This document shows, one piece after another, positions 21,164 to 33,000 of a DNA stretch of 58,666 nucleotides. The stretch is taken from assembly GCA_027946555.1 (NCBI GenBank), contig JAPEVC010000219.1:1-58666 (forward strand), written 5' to 3'. Within the stretch, counting starts at the first letter, position 1; each line of letters begins with the position of its first letter. The notes below the pieces were generated by a model that did not search any database, had not been told where the DNA came from, and saw only the letters and a program-made list of their open reading frames with translations. A program made the translations under genes and the position numbers. Origin of the DNA: Gnomoniopsis sp. IMI 355080. Its lineage: Eukaryota > Ascomycota > Sordariomycetes > Diaporthales > Gnomoniaceae.

Positions 21164-22534
21164 GCTTAGACGGGTGGAAGCCATGTCGGACCAAGGTACT
21201 CCCACGAAAGCCTCTGGGCGAATCATAGGTAAGTCGGCCTGTCTGCCCAATGTCTCGGTGTCAAAGGCAGCCGAACAGATGTCCGGTCTTTTTCTATAGG
21301 TAGAAGATAGGAGTACATCCAGAAAGGTCCTTCGCTATCTATTGGGCTCGCTGGTGCTCATGGGAGCTGAAGACGTTGGCTGCAGCAAGTTCACCCTGTA
21401 CTTCATAGTACATAGTATATGCACAAACATGATCACGCACAGACGGCCTCGGAACGGATATACAAAAGTGCGACTTCACCTGTCTCTTGTAGCAACTATC
21501 TCTTATGTCCTTTCCATTACGTTGTCATCCCAACATCACCGTTCAGGCTGCTGAAAACTCGCCCATCCCACGCGATGTTAGAGCAGCATGGGTGATCATA
21601 GAATTCGTATAAATACTCGCTAAACCTCTCCAGCCGACAATAAGCAGGGCTGGCTCCATACAAAAGGCTGCGTATTCCCAAGACCCCTTGCGTAAATAAG
21701 ACCACGATACACATGTACACCAAAATATGCACCATCCATGTACACGTAAATGAACTCGTAGAACAAAGGCCAAATTGGTCACCTGCATCAACTGGTGCGA
21801 AGCCTAGACCTTGAGATTTCACAAGTCGGCCAGGTCCTTTCAATAATTAATGCCTACCCAGGCACCTAGGTAGGTAGCTATCATACCAGGCAGCACCATT
21901 TCCGGCACAGAAGCTTCATTACTTCGTCTGCCCAGGTGACATTTGGATTGTCCACTCTCAGTAAAGCTGCCAAGTTGCTTCTTCCGCCTCGCCCCTTTCA
22001 ACCTTGCGGCCTTGCCATTGCCATTGCCGTTGGACGACATCCTGTATTAGCAGCCGCCGCCTGCGCATTCTGATTACCTGGCCGTTCGAATGAATGCGAG
22101 TCTTATTCACATGGACCTGTGGTATCGTGAATAAAGAATCTCGTGTCTGCGGACCCATTGTTCCCGCCTCCCGAGGCTTGAAAAGACAAATTAGTATCCT
22201 CATAGGTCGAAATTAATCTGAATGGGCCAGATCTTGGCTCCCCTTGGACACTACCATGTGAGGATGTGATAGGGGACATTTGCGGAAGTTAGTGGAAGGT
22301 CTGGAGTTATTTGGAGGAAGTCATGGTCTAGAATGCGTAAAGTATTCTGATTTTGTTCATGATTGCCTTGATGGGAATGTTGACGGTAGGCATAATTGTA
22401 CCCAGATGTAAGGTTTGACCGGTCGATAACAGTTTGCTCGATGAGTGGACTTGGTCCACTCTCGCCAAATGCTGTCATTGGAAAGCTGGTGTACAACTGG
22501 CACAGGACGGCAAGCCTGAGTTCCTCGAGCCATG

Positions 22535-22544
22535 TACCTAGGTA
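22535..22544. repeat. TACCTAGGTA palindrome
   Basis: Exact copy of the 10-bp palindrome inside the gene-poor tract. Confidence 0.8.
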
Positions 22545-24404
22545 GCAGTGGTGACCTTTTGAAATATCGAATCCATCAGCTCCTCAACTTGTTATTGTAT
22601 CTGACGAAGCGCTTTCCGAACAGCATGCTCGTTTATCGCTATTTAGAGAGTCTCGTGGGTGTCTGTTTTTTTCGAAGTCTTTCATTGTCAGCTCTTCAAG
22701 TTATGGGCCACAGGCTCTTTCTCACTCTTGCTGGTTATGGCTGAGCAGGACTGCAAACGATCCTGATTACTTATGATGCGAGGGAACAGAATCATCATCT
22801 GCAAACAGTCTTTCATAGATATGAATCCATTTGCCCACTTCGGTGTCCGATTGCCGGTTTCGCTTCTAAGGTTCTGTAAACGCACCTGCTGGACTTGGTC
22901 TTGATCGATCTTGTCATCCTCGTCTCAATCTTTAATAACGTCGCAAGACGTTGCCGCCTGCAGATGCTCTGTCAACTAAGTAGACACTTTGAAGGAGTCG
23001 AGGCATCGAAGGCACCGGAATGTTGGTAGACCACAGCATCTGTATATATGCTCCCTGAGACAAACAGACGAACCACCTTGGATCTTTTCTGATTACCTCG
23101 TAGACAATCGTTCTATTTATATTCTTCGGGGAGGAGGGGCATCCTTACTTGAGGCGGTGTACGGATGGCCAGCCTCTGCTTGAGCACTTGATGTTTTGTT
23201 ATTTCCGGGCGTGATAGGGTATGACATAGGGGCACGCGAGTACCGGACTTCCCTCTTGATTCTCTGCAGTAGAGTTATATCGACCCGGCTGACCTGCCCC
23301 TATTAAGGTTCGTCGCTTTCATCATCTCCAAAATCTTGACCGTTCTCTTGGTGTCGGGTTTTCCTTTGGGTTGGTCCTTCAATGTATTTATTGCTCCCCA
23401 ACTTGTTACATGGGCTTCTCTAACTTGCTTGAATCTCTTCTCCACCACAGACCTGCAAAGCAACAACAGACAGCCTGGAGTTCAGCCAGAATGTCACCCA
23501 AGTGTTGATCCATTCGATGTATGACTTTGTTTTCGGCGAACCTTGGCTGTCAAAGCCACCGTCGACCTCAAGTCAGAAGAGGCATGTGAGCTGAACCAAG
23601 TTTCAAAGCTCTCTGCTTCAGACTGCCGCGAAGTAGCGGAGATGCTTCTCGGTGGATCGGGGGGGGGGGGAAGTTCAGAAAGGGTGTCCCTTTGCTATAC
23701 ACGGGGGGCTTTCTGTGCTCGTATCTCGCGGATCTTGATGCAGTCTGTGGGAATGGTTCTTGGGAAAAGTTTTGATGTGTGGTTGTAGAACGTGTAAACT
23801 CATGTGAAGATACTTGAACGCTCGAGTGGCCCAGTACTCAAATGATAGTCTTGAGATCAGTGCAAGTGAGGCACACCCAGGAATGGTCATCGTATGACAA
23901 TCCTTTGGCACCTCTTTCGTCTGACCAAGCCTCCCTCTGCCTTCCATAGAACAGAGCCTCTTCGACGCAAAGATACCTAGCCGTCATTCTGGTAGTCTCT
24001 TCGACTCCCTTACAAAATCGGCCGAGCCAGCTGTGCAGGAGGGATACCACCTACTACTTAATCAGTGATCACAACCTTGGATGCGACTCCTCCGGCGACA
24101 CGTTACTGCGCTTACCAAACATCGAAAGACTTTCATGAATCGTCCCCACTGTGACGAGTAAAAGACACCGACTTCGTTAAACAATTCTCTTCACTCGCTC
24201 CCCTGCTAGCGTTCCAAGATACAACGAAAATAACGACAACATCACCGTCTTTGACATGTCGGATGATCTCCGCCGCAGGAAGGCCGGGGAGATGGGGCAA
24301 GATACCATGCCTTGGTGTCACGAATGAACACAGTTCGGGCTTCTACCGCACATCAGCTATGCCACATGCGTCCAGGGCGTTAGTGGAAAGCACCTGGGCT
24401 GCTC

Positions 24405-24677
24405 TTGAGCTTAAAGCATTCATGTATTCGACAGTTTTCCAGCCCAAGCATCTCGAAAGGCTTGGCCTGCCAGCTTGCCAGGCCCGTCATATGGCTGGTT
24501 TGGGACAACGTTCGCTTGTACACTGGCCCCAATACCAGCGGTGCTTACCACAGCTCCGAGTTTGCGAGTATCGTTGTCAAACAGCAAAACAAACTGTCAG
24601 TGGAGGGCGTGCGCCATCACTACAGCATTTGGATCAACTCAGCGCATGCAAAAGCCATGAGCGACGTGTGGTGCTAA
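24405..24677 (+). pseudogene. relic of a type-B carboxylesterase/lipase (C-terminal part)
   Basis: A 90-codon frame opened by TTG, with no ATG, signal peptide or upstream domain. It reads DNVRLYTGPNTSGAYHSSEF and later HAKAMSDVW before a TAA. In type-B carboxylesterases the C-terminal part has N-x-R-L-Y-P...GAYHSSE, whose His completes the catalytic triad, followed after ~40-60 residues by a helix like SKAMQDAW. Order and spacing agree. The nucleophile motif GESAG and the ~350 residues that should precede it are not found in any frame of the preceding kilobase. I read this as the remaining tail of a decayed or truncated gene. It could instead be the last exon of an unrecognised gene, but no splice partner is visible. 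Confidence 0.5.
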
Positions 24678-26130
24678 TCTAGCACAACGGCTGGCTGAGA
24701 CTGCGTGCGTGCCCGGGATATAGCCCAAATTGAACATTCTGGCACTACTTTGTGTAAAAAGTGCATCCATTCTTGAGTTGGTCGGACCCGGAACGTGTGA
24801 CAATCTGCGCTCGTCTCCAGACCTAGACTACTGGGTTCAACGGAGATCACGCATTCTATTTTACAGGCTTTAGAGAAAACCTGGGTGTTCGTCCAAGTCA
24901 GAACAATGGACCTTATGGGCATGATGCGCGGATGAGTCAGGCGTGGAGGAACGGGCGTCCTGCTTTACACACCGTCTTAGACTGCGCCCACTGCATCCAG
25001 CATCCAGCAGTGTATGTGCCTCATCATAAACCCTTCGCGGAAAGTCCATGGATATCTGAGCCTGCATAAAGCCTTGTGTTGAGCAGAGTTATTTCAGGAT
25101 AAGATGATAGAGCGCAAAGAAAGCGAAGTGGTACATAACGGACAACGGCCCGAACTCAAGGCGGGCTCATCGAAAATAAAGCTCTCGTCGGCTGTGAGAA
25201 TGACATCGTCACTTTTAATAAAAGAGTGGACTTGGAGTCCTGAGGGAGATGGCAGCGACTTCGCGTTCGCCTTGTTGTAAAGCCGGATCTCAGTGACCCG
25301 CAGCACGAAACGTCGTGTCGGTGAGTCCGAGGATATAGTGCCTTGTGCTGTACACCTGAAGGTGTGATCCAACCTTCCTTACGAAATCGCGACATCAGCC
25401 TGCGTGATATGTAAATGATTTCAAAGCTACCGATGAGAATGTCGAGATGAGAGAGAGGTATGACGATGGCCTTTCTATCCTTCCCCCCTGGTTGAGCGGC
25501 GTAGGTGTGTGTGTACATGACTCCGGCCAGTGGGGTGAGAGTCCTCCGGGGCTTGGCAGTCATGGCGTTGAGAGGGATTCCAGTTCGCGGCTCGGGGCTT
25601 GGACGACCTGGGCCGAGGGGACGATGGTGTTCTGGGGTGTTCGTGGATCAAACACTCTCTTGCATCCCACGTAAACAGAAATACCCATAAGTCATGACTG
25701 GATTCTCAAGTTACAATAAATGTATGCGCTGACGAAACGTCTTTATTTTGAAATTAGTAGTCCTTACTAAGCACCCGGGGCCCGTTGTTAAGCTGCACAC
25801 GTGGCGGGAGTTCTTGGAAGGGAAAAGAGGCTCAATTGCAAGGGTGCGCGCTAACAAACGACCCCTCCTTTCCTCGACTCCGGATAAAATACCTTTTGTA
25901 CCTGAGGGGAGGGGGCCATAGCCATGGGTATCGGAAACGCAATTCCGTGCAGACAAATCCTGGCACACGCTAGATCACAGGAATGTTCCATACCTTCTCA
26001 AATGAGACTTGAGGATAAAGTTAGAAAACGATGCGGTGGAAATAGAAGAGGTAGAACAAGACAGAAGATTTGTTGCCCCGTTGTCGGAAGGTCTTGAGGA
26101 CATGACAAAGCCAGTAGGGTGTGTACATAG

Positions 26131-26140
26131 TACCTAGGTA
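26131..26140. repeat. TACCTAGGTA palindrome
   Basis: Exact copy 355 bp upstream of the transaldolase start codon, just ahead of the TG repeat. Confidence 0.8.
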
Positions 26141-26199
26141 TAGCATAGTGGGGTGGCAACTTTGGGACGAACGTCATGGTCCCGCAACAAGCGAAGGCC

Positions 26200-26224
26200 T
26201 GTGTGTGTGTGTGTGTGCGTGTGT
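26200..26224. repeat. TG dinucleotide microsatellite
   Basis: About twelve TG units with a single C interruption, about 270 bp ahead of the transaldolase start. Confidence 0.85.
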
Positions 26225-26494
26225 AGGGGAAAGTTGCAGAGAAGTGGCCGTTGCAGAACAAGTTGCAGCCAAACCAAACCGGAACTGCGACCCCGCCATA
26301 GCAACCCGGCGGCGCCCAATAAATACCTCGACACTGCTCCGTTGACTCCGGCCGACGTCAACCTTACGCTACTAATTTTCTCTCAAAACAACGAATACTG
26401 TCCTTTTCAGATCTTTCGAATCTGTCTCTCACCTAAACCAAACAAAGTCTCAATCCAAATCATAGACAACAATCTCGCAACCTCATCGCCCATC

Positions 26495-27636
26495 ATGCCC
26501 TCCTCTCTCGACCAGCTCAAGGCCAGCGGCACCACCGTTGTCTCCGACAGTGTAAGGCACCTTACTCCTCTTGTAAAACCTCACAGAGAAACTTTGCGAT
26601 GCTAACACACACGGCCCCCCTTCCACAGGGTGACTTCGCCTCTATTGCCAAGTACAAGCCTCAGGATGCCACCACAAACCCTTCCCTCATCCTCGCCGCA
26701 TCCAAGAAGCCCGAGTACGCCAAGCTCATCGATGAGGCTGTCGCATACTCAAAGACCCAGAAGTCCTCTCAGGACATTGACTCTCAGGTCGACGCTGCCC
26801 TCGACCGTCTCCTGGTCGAGTTCGGCAAGGAGATCCTGAAGATTGTCCCCGGCAAGGTCTCTACTGAGGTCGATGCCCGCTTCTCTTTTGACACCAAGGC
26901 CAGTGTCGACAAGGCCCTGCACATTATCGAGGTGAGTCTTTTTTTAACCTTCGACACGGGATTAGCTCCAGTCTCAACAGCAAATCGCTAACAATGTTAC
27001 CTTTCCTTCACACAGCTCTACAAGGAGCAAGGTATCCCCAAGGAGCGCGTTCTCATCAAGATCGCCTCCACATGGGAGGGTATCAAGGCCGCCGAGATCC
27101 TGCAGCGCGACCACGGCATTAACACCAACCTGACCCTGCTCTTCTCTCTGCCCCAGGCCATCGCCGCCGCCGAGGCCGGTGCCTTCCTCATCTCCCCCTT
27201 TGTCGGCCGTATCCTCGACTGGTTCAAGGCCCACACCAAGAAGGAGTACACCGCCGCCGAGGACCCCGGTGTCGAGTCCGTCAAGAGCATCTTCAACTAC
27301 TACAAGAAGTTTGGCTACAAGACCATCGTCATGGGCGCCTCCTTCCGCAACACGGGCGAGATCACCGAGCTCGCTGGCTGCGACTACCTGACCATCGCCC
27401 CCGCCCTGCTCGAGGAGCTCCTCAACTCCGAGGCCGACGTGCCCAAGAAGCTCGACGCCAGCGCCGCTAGCTCGCTCAGCATCGAGAAGAAGAGCTACAT
27501 CAAGGACGAGGCCCTGTTCCGCTTCGACTTTAACGAGGACCAGATGGCCGTCGAGAAGCTGCGTGAGGGTATCAGCAAGTTTGCTGCCGATGCCGTCACC
27601 CTCAAGGACATCCTCAAGGCCAAGATCGCCGCATAA
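26495..27636 (+). CDS. tal1: transaldolase
   Basis: Three exons, 26495-26551, 26629-26931 and 27016-27636, give 326 aa, the usual length of fungal transaldolases. Introns are 77 and 84 nt; the first contains the branch site GCTAAC. Signature 1, DATTNPSLI, is at residues 32-40. The Schiff-base Lys is at 135 within VLIKIASTWEGI. LLFSLPQAIAAAEAGAFLISPFVGRILDW and the C-terminal ITELAGCDYLTIAP are also in place, so the alpha/beta barrel is complete. The enzyme moves a three-carbon unit between sedoheptulose 7-phosphate and glyceraldehyde 3-phosphate in the cytosolic non-oxidative pentose phosphate pathway. Codon use is strongly biased to C-ending codons, unlike the neighbouring accessory genes, as expected for a highly expressed gene. 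A TATA-like AATAAATA lies about 170 bp upstream of the ATG. Confidence 0.96.
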
Positions 27637-28572
27637 AAGGGGAGCGCTTGTGTTGTGTGGAAATTTGGGAATATTTTGGGACTGAATACAAACACGGGGG
27701 GGGGGTTGAAATGGTTTAACTGAAAAGCGTGCATAGAGTACCCAGAATGAATGTCCAGTGATTCCTGCTGCCCAAATTGATCTTGTTGAGTTGAAGTGAT
27801 GAGTGACAGTGTCTGGGCCACCTGGTCACTAATTTGCTGAGGGTTCCGAATCACGCTCCTCGAGGTTGTTTTGATGTTCCCAAAGAGCATCAGGCAAGTA
27901 TGGCCAGTGTAGGAAACATCAATTCATTCAACCAAAACGACGTCGTTCAGCTTTCTACTTCCATAACCTCTATGCCTTGATAATAAATCATGCCCTCTTT
28001 CAACGCTCACCCCCTTCCAAGCGGAACCATGCGTCCTTTCCCGCTATCGGATGTACTTGGTACACAAACACACCACATACACACACAACACCCCAACCAG
28101 GCCCAAGACGCCCGACCACAAACATTGGTGCGCAAATCAAATCAAGAAATATGCTTTGGGGGCCCCACGGTTTTTGTCAATGAAGAAAAATTCCATGCTG
28201 AGTTTCTCTCCAAACCGACAGGCACATGCTGTCCACCCCACCTCCCTGGGCATACCCGCGTAGTGAGCATTCTTTCCCACTCCAGCATTCCCTTATTCTG
28301 ACCCACTCTGCGATGCGCCCGCAAAGATTGTATTCTCGTCATCCCACTCCATGCCCTCAAGGAGAAACTCGTCCCGCCTTGCCGCCAAGTGATCTAGCAC
28401 CACCTTTGTATCTGAACAAACCCCCTGCGACATCTGCACACGATATCCCCATTCGTCCAGCACGCCGTTGACGCGCCACTAATCGGCCTGTTGCGCGTGC
28501 ATAGTAGGTGTCTTTGATTCATCGGTAAGAGTAGGAGGGGGAGGAATTGGAGGAGGGATATAATATTGTTGC

Positions 28573-28603
<31 letters not shown>

Positions 28604-28691
28604 GGTGGTGGTGGAGGTGGTGGTAGTCGTCGTCGTTGACGCGAGTGGAATGGCTGGCCGCGTCAGGGCTGGCGCTGGCGGGAGGAGCGTC
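27637..28691. other. convergent intergenic region
   Basis: About 1 kb between the 3' ends of transaldolase and the E2 gene, with overlapping short frames and a TTG-repeat tract near the E2 end. No gene is seen. Confidence 0.5.
28567..28621. repeat. TTG trinucleotide tract grading into GGT units
   Basis: About eleven TTG units followed by GGT/GGA units. On the minus strand this is a CAA-rich run 71-125 nt past the E2 stop codon, so probably within its 3' UTR. Confidence 0.85.
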
Positions 28692-29400
28692 CTACTGCTC
28701 TTGCTGTTGAGGGGTGGCGTACTTTTGTGTCCACTCGCGGGCTGTTTCGATGGCGGCCTTTTCGTCTTCCTTCCAGGCTTTGGCGACTTCGGCGGCGAGA
28801 GGGTCGTCTGGGTTGGGCGCGCCGAGGAGAGCTTGGATGGAGAGGAGGATGGTGCGGATTTGGAGGGCGGGGGACCAGTTGTCTATTTGGGAAAAAAAGG
28901 AGGGAGTCAGGTAATCGCTCGCTATATGTGATCTGGGTGGTGGGGTGGGGATAGAAGCCTACTCTTCAGCACATCAAGGCAGATACGGCCGAGCTTGTCG
29001 ACGTTGGGGTGGAAGATCTTGGTCAGGAAGCGAATCTTGGGAGGGACCATGGGGTAGTCGTCGGGAAGAAAGAGTTCGAGCTTGAAGGTGCCGCCTAGGA
29101 AATGGGTATTAGATCCAATATCATCTGCAGCAGCTTGCTTCTTGCCGTGCTTTGCGTCTGGAGTCATTGAGATGGGATATATACCTTGGTATGGTGAGGA
29201 GTCAGGGCCATCGATAGTGACGTCGAAGTAACGAAGGTTCTCTGCGTGGGGAACTGCACTGATACCGGGCACACTGGGGGTAATAATCAGTATGGACGTT
29301 GCCTTCGAATATAGGGCGTATCTCGGGAAGAGGGGCAAACATACGGTTCCGCCATCAGGCGCTCTGTCTCCTTGAGGATTCTCTTTGGCAAGCCTGCCAT
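28692..29400 (-). CDS. ubc13: Ubc13-type ubiquitin-conjugating enzyme E2
   Basis: Four exons on the minus strand, 29400-29345, 29273-29185, 29094-28963 and 28882-28692, total 155 aa. Reading them together gives a gap-free UBC fold. HPN is at 77-79, the catalytic Cys at 87 in GRICLDVLK (the same number as in yeast and human Ubc13), then NWSPALQIRTILLSIQALL and a C-terminal REWTQKYA. The N-terminus GLPKRILKETERL is typical of Ubc13. Ubc13 works with a Uev partner (Mms2) to build Lys63-linked ubiquitin chains in post-replication DNA repair and endosomal signalling. The partner is not in this window. The three introns are 71-90 nt. The tail after residue ~145 is Gln-rich. It is divergent from the Sea3 gene, with a 656-bp shared upstream region. 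Confidence 0.95.
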
Positions 29401-30056
29401 GATTGGAGATGATGTGATGTGGAGTTGTGATGGGGAAAGAGGACTGCTGTATTGTCTGATTCCGGACCAGAAACAATCCACAAAGGCGTCGTGGGAGCGG
29501 GCAAAGTTCGAAATGTCCTGGTTAGAGGCACAAGAGGACGGCGGCGCGGGGCAGGTGATGTTGCCTTATCGTCGGGTAATGCGGGTCCGTTTGCGAGAAG
29601 CTGCGACGGGATGGAAGCTGAATTTGAAGGCTTATCTGATGTAGTATTGGAAGATTGCTGATCTGGTGGTGAATAAACTTTCGCAGGAGAGAGAGAGTAT
29701 TTGATCGACGACAGCTTGAAGTTGGGTATGACGCCGGTGTTGTAGGTATTTCATGCCCCCAGCCAAAGTTCAGTGTCGAGCAGGGAAGGGCGGCTCTTGG
29801 ACTTGGCGGGGAGTTTGTGCTTAGTCAGAGCCGGACAGGGGTTCATGCACTTGCAAGGGTCATGATGCCGGGTCATGAGGGTCTTATTTCCATTTCCATA
29901 ACCTTCATCTCAACAAGAGCAGCTTGATCAGCTTGCTAATACTGATGCCGGTTCTTACACAGTTCAACAGCCGATGGTGGCTTATAAGGCTCTCCAGATG
30001 TTGACAAATATGAGACCCTCAATAAATCCAACCACAAGTCTACCCGGTCCACCATA
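29401..30056. other. divergent promoter region
   Basis: 656 bp between the start codons of the E2 (-) and Sea3 (+) genes. It holds no gene; the frames across it are extensions of non-coding sequence. Confidence 0.55.
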
Positions 30057-33000
30057 ATGCCTTCAGCATTCGACCAGCTCAAGGGCACGCCGAAGAAGGT
30101 GAAACTTATCAAGTCCGCCTACGACAGCGAGAGCTTCGATGCCGATGGCACTATTCATGTGGATGGCTTGGTGGGATCCGCGACAATCTCCCCATCCGGC
30201 CGAGATGTTGCCCTTGCTTCTCCAGAGGGCCTGGCCATCATCGACCTGGATTCCCCATACAGTCCACCGCGTCGTCTGAGCAGTCATGGCCTCCCATGGC
30301 TTGTCGTCGATGTGCAGTGGTCGCCCTTTGCGGCCCGGGACTACTGGGTCGCGTCCACCGCGAATCACCGATGTCTTGTCTGGAATTTGAATCTTCGCGA
30401 CGATTCAACGTCTGGTGCCATTGAGCACTCCCTGCAGGGCCACAGCAGAGCCATCACAGATATCAACTTCTCCGCACATCATCCGGACTCATTGGCGACT
30501 TGCTCCGTCGACGGCTATGTGCACTGCTGGGATCTGAGGCGACCAAGACAACCAGCCATCACATTCTGTGACTGGTTCGCCGGTGCGACCCAAGTCAAAT
30601 ACAGCCGCCAGGATCCGTGTATTATTGCTTCCTCCCATGACCGGTGGCTTCACATATGGGACGAGCGTAAGGTATCCGAACCACTCAGGTCTATTAGCGC
30701 GCACACCTCCAAGATTTACGGCATCGATTGGAATCGCACTAGGGCCAGTGCCATTGTGACTTGCTCTCTAGACAAGAGCATCAAGTTCTGGGACTACGAG
30801 AAAGAAGGCGATGTTCCTGAGAGGGTCATCCGAACCGACTTCCCAGTGTGGCGTGCTAGGCATACACCCTTTGGCTTGGGCCTGCTGGCTATGCCGCAAA
30901 ACGAGCCCGGACATCTCTACCTTTTCGACCAGCGCGAACACGATGACACACCATATGATGGCCCAGTGGAACCCGTCGCGACATTTGAGGGCCACGGAGA
31001 GCACAAAGCCAAGGAATTCTTGTGGAGGACTCGCGGCGTGGTCTCGGAAGAGGGCATTGACAACCGCGAATTCCAACTGGTCTCATGGGGCGAGGACAAC
31101 AAGCTTCGCTTGACACGCCCAGAGCCAACAACTCTGGAAGGTGTTGGCTATGTTCGTGGCATGGAGGTTGGGACAAAGCTGAAACTCACCAGACAAGGTG
31201 CCACTTACAAGACTTTCCGGACCGTGGACGACGGCAAGCCTTATCGTCGAACCGCGACCATGAGTGATCCTCACACCTCGGGCAAGCGACAGAGTGCCCT
31301 CACTCTGGGCATGAAGGTTCCTTCCTACCGCACAGGACCATCCTGGAGAGGCCCTTCTATGAAAGCTAAGAGCACAGGCTCCAGGAAGGTTGACAAGAGC
31401 CAGGCCCAAATGAACTGGATGAAAGGCATCAATATGACCAAGCGAAAATCCAGCTCCGACTCTCCGGGACGGACAGGATCCAAAGACTCCGCCATGTTTG
31501 GACCATTCTTGCAGCAGGATTCCTGGGGAGAGCCCGAGACTCTGCAGGAAGAATTTGTCCGCATCAGCGAGCAGCTCCCAAATGTGAAGTGGGATAGCAT
31601 CGATATGGACAACCTCATTCTCAATGCCTCCCTCAAAGGTCCCTGGGGCGTCGACGAGGAGGACATCTTCCTCAAGGTCACGGCAGATATCCCCCATACG
31701 TACCCGAAAAGCAAAGCACCCAAATTCAGCATCGAGAAGAACGCATTCATGCCGGACGGCATACACGAGAAGCTTCAAAGAGAAACACACGAAATCGGTG
31801 AACAGTATTTGAAGCGCAAGCAGAATTGTCTTGCCGCGGCGTTCTCCTACTTGCTGGGTGAGACTAACTTGGCAGAGAGTACCAACTTTTTCAAAAACGT
31901 CAGAGACCTCGACGACGGGATTGATGCACTGGTCGATGAGAGTTCCAGCGAGGAGTCCGACAACGACATTCCGGCCGGCGGTTCGGCGTCAATGTCGCAG
32001 GACTTGAGTGCAAGCACGGAGATCGATACTACTCTAGCGCCAATCAGTCGTCCAACGGTCCCTCCAGTGTATAGGACGTGCGGTGCTCGTTTCTCAAATG
32101 ACGGACGGCTTGTCACCTTCTTTCCTACTAAAGAGGCCAAAGCTCTATTATTCAGTCCTCACGATACTCTCAAAGAGAAGCCCAAGGACCAGCCAACTTT
32201 TGCTGGCTTTGGACGACTGTCACACGATTCCACGCCCCCGCGGAAACGATATCTAGATGGCGAGGCATCTGCTACGGATGATCTGTCTGCGGTCTCGGAC
32301 GACTCGGATGATTCGTCATCTTCGAGTGACTCCGAGATGACGAGTATGCACAAAATCAGCCTTTGGTATCGACCAGGGCGTCGCCTCCACAAGACGTGGA
32401 GTGTTAATGAGTCTCTCCGATCTAGTGGAGGTGGAACCGGCGCTGGGACCGGAACAGGCACAGGCACGAGCCGTCGCCGGGCCGGACGAGCCAAGAATGT
32501 CATTAAATGCTTTGACCTACGCGACATGCTCCCTTCTAAGCAGTACTTTGCGGAGGAGTATGCGATCTTTGGTGATGGAGCTCAAGTCTGCGAGCACAAC
32601 GCTCGCGTGGCAGAGAAGTATGGCTACTCTGATCTGGTTCACATTTGGAAATACGCATCCCTCCTTTTGAGATCAGATATCCCACTAGAAGTGCGCGAAC
32701 AAATCCAGAAACACCAGTCGGTGCTCATCATCGCCAAAGATGCCCTCTCAAGGTATCATGATGACAAGTCTCCTATCAACGAGTCGGAGCGCTTGTCAGG
32801 ACGAGTGAAATGGGGTCATCATCCAATCGCACAGGAATTTGTTCACAACCTTTTCGACTACTTCGAGCAGCTGGCAGATATCCAAATGTTGGCAATGTTG
32901 TCTTGCATATTTGGGGAGTCTTCGACAGAGGATCCCATCTCGTACGCCGAATCACACTTACCCGAACCAGATACTCCGCTACCAATGAAAGCACCTTCGT

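Larger units (their letters stand above)
21015..24404. other. gene-poor tract
   Basis: 3.4 kb in which only short open frames occur (up to ~108 codons, 21517-21843 minus), none recognisable. It contains a TACCTAGGTA copy (22535), a related ACCTAGGTAGGTAG (21864), and a run of twelve G at 23659-23670. It may be decayed sequence, since an esterase relic follows directly. Confidence 0.5.
24678..26494. other. intergenic region and transaldolase promoter
   Basis: 1.8 kb with short frames only. It contains a TACCTAGGTA copy (26131), a TG microsatellite (26200-26224), an AATAAATA box at 26319-26326, and a CT-rich leader ahead of the ATG at 26495. Confidence 0.5.
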
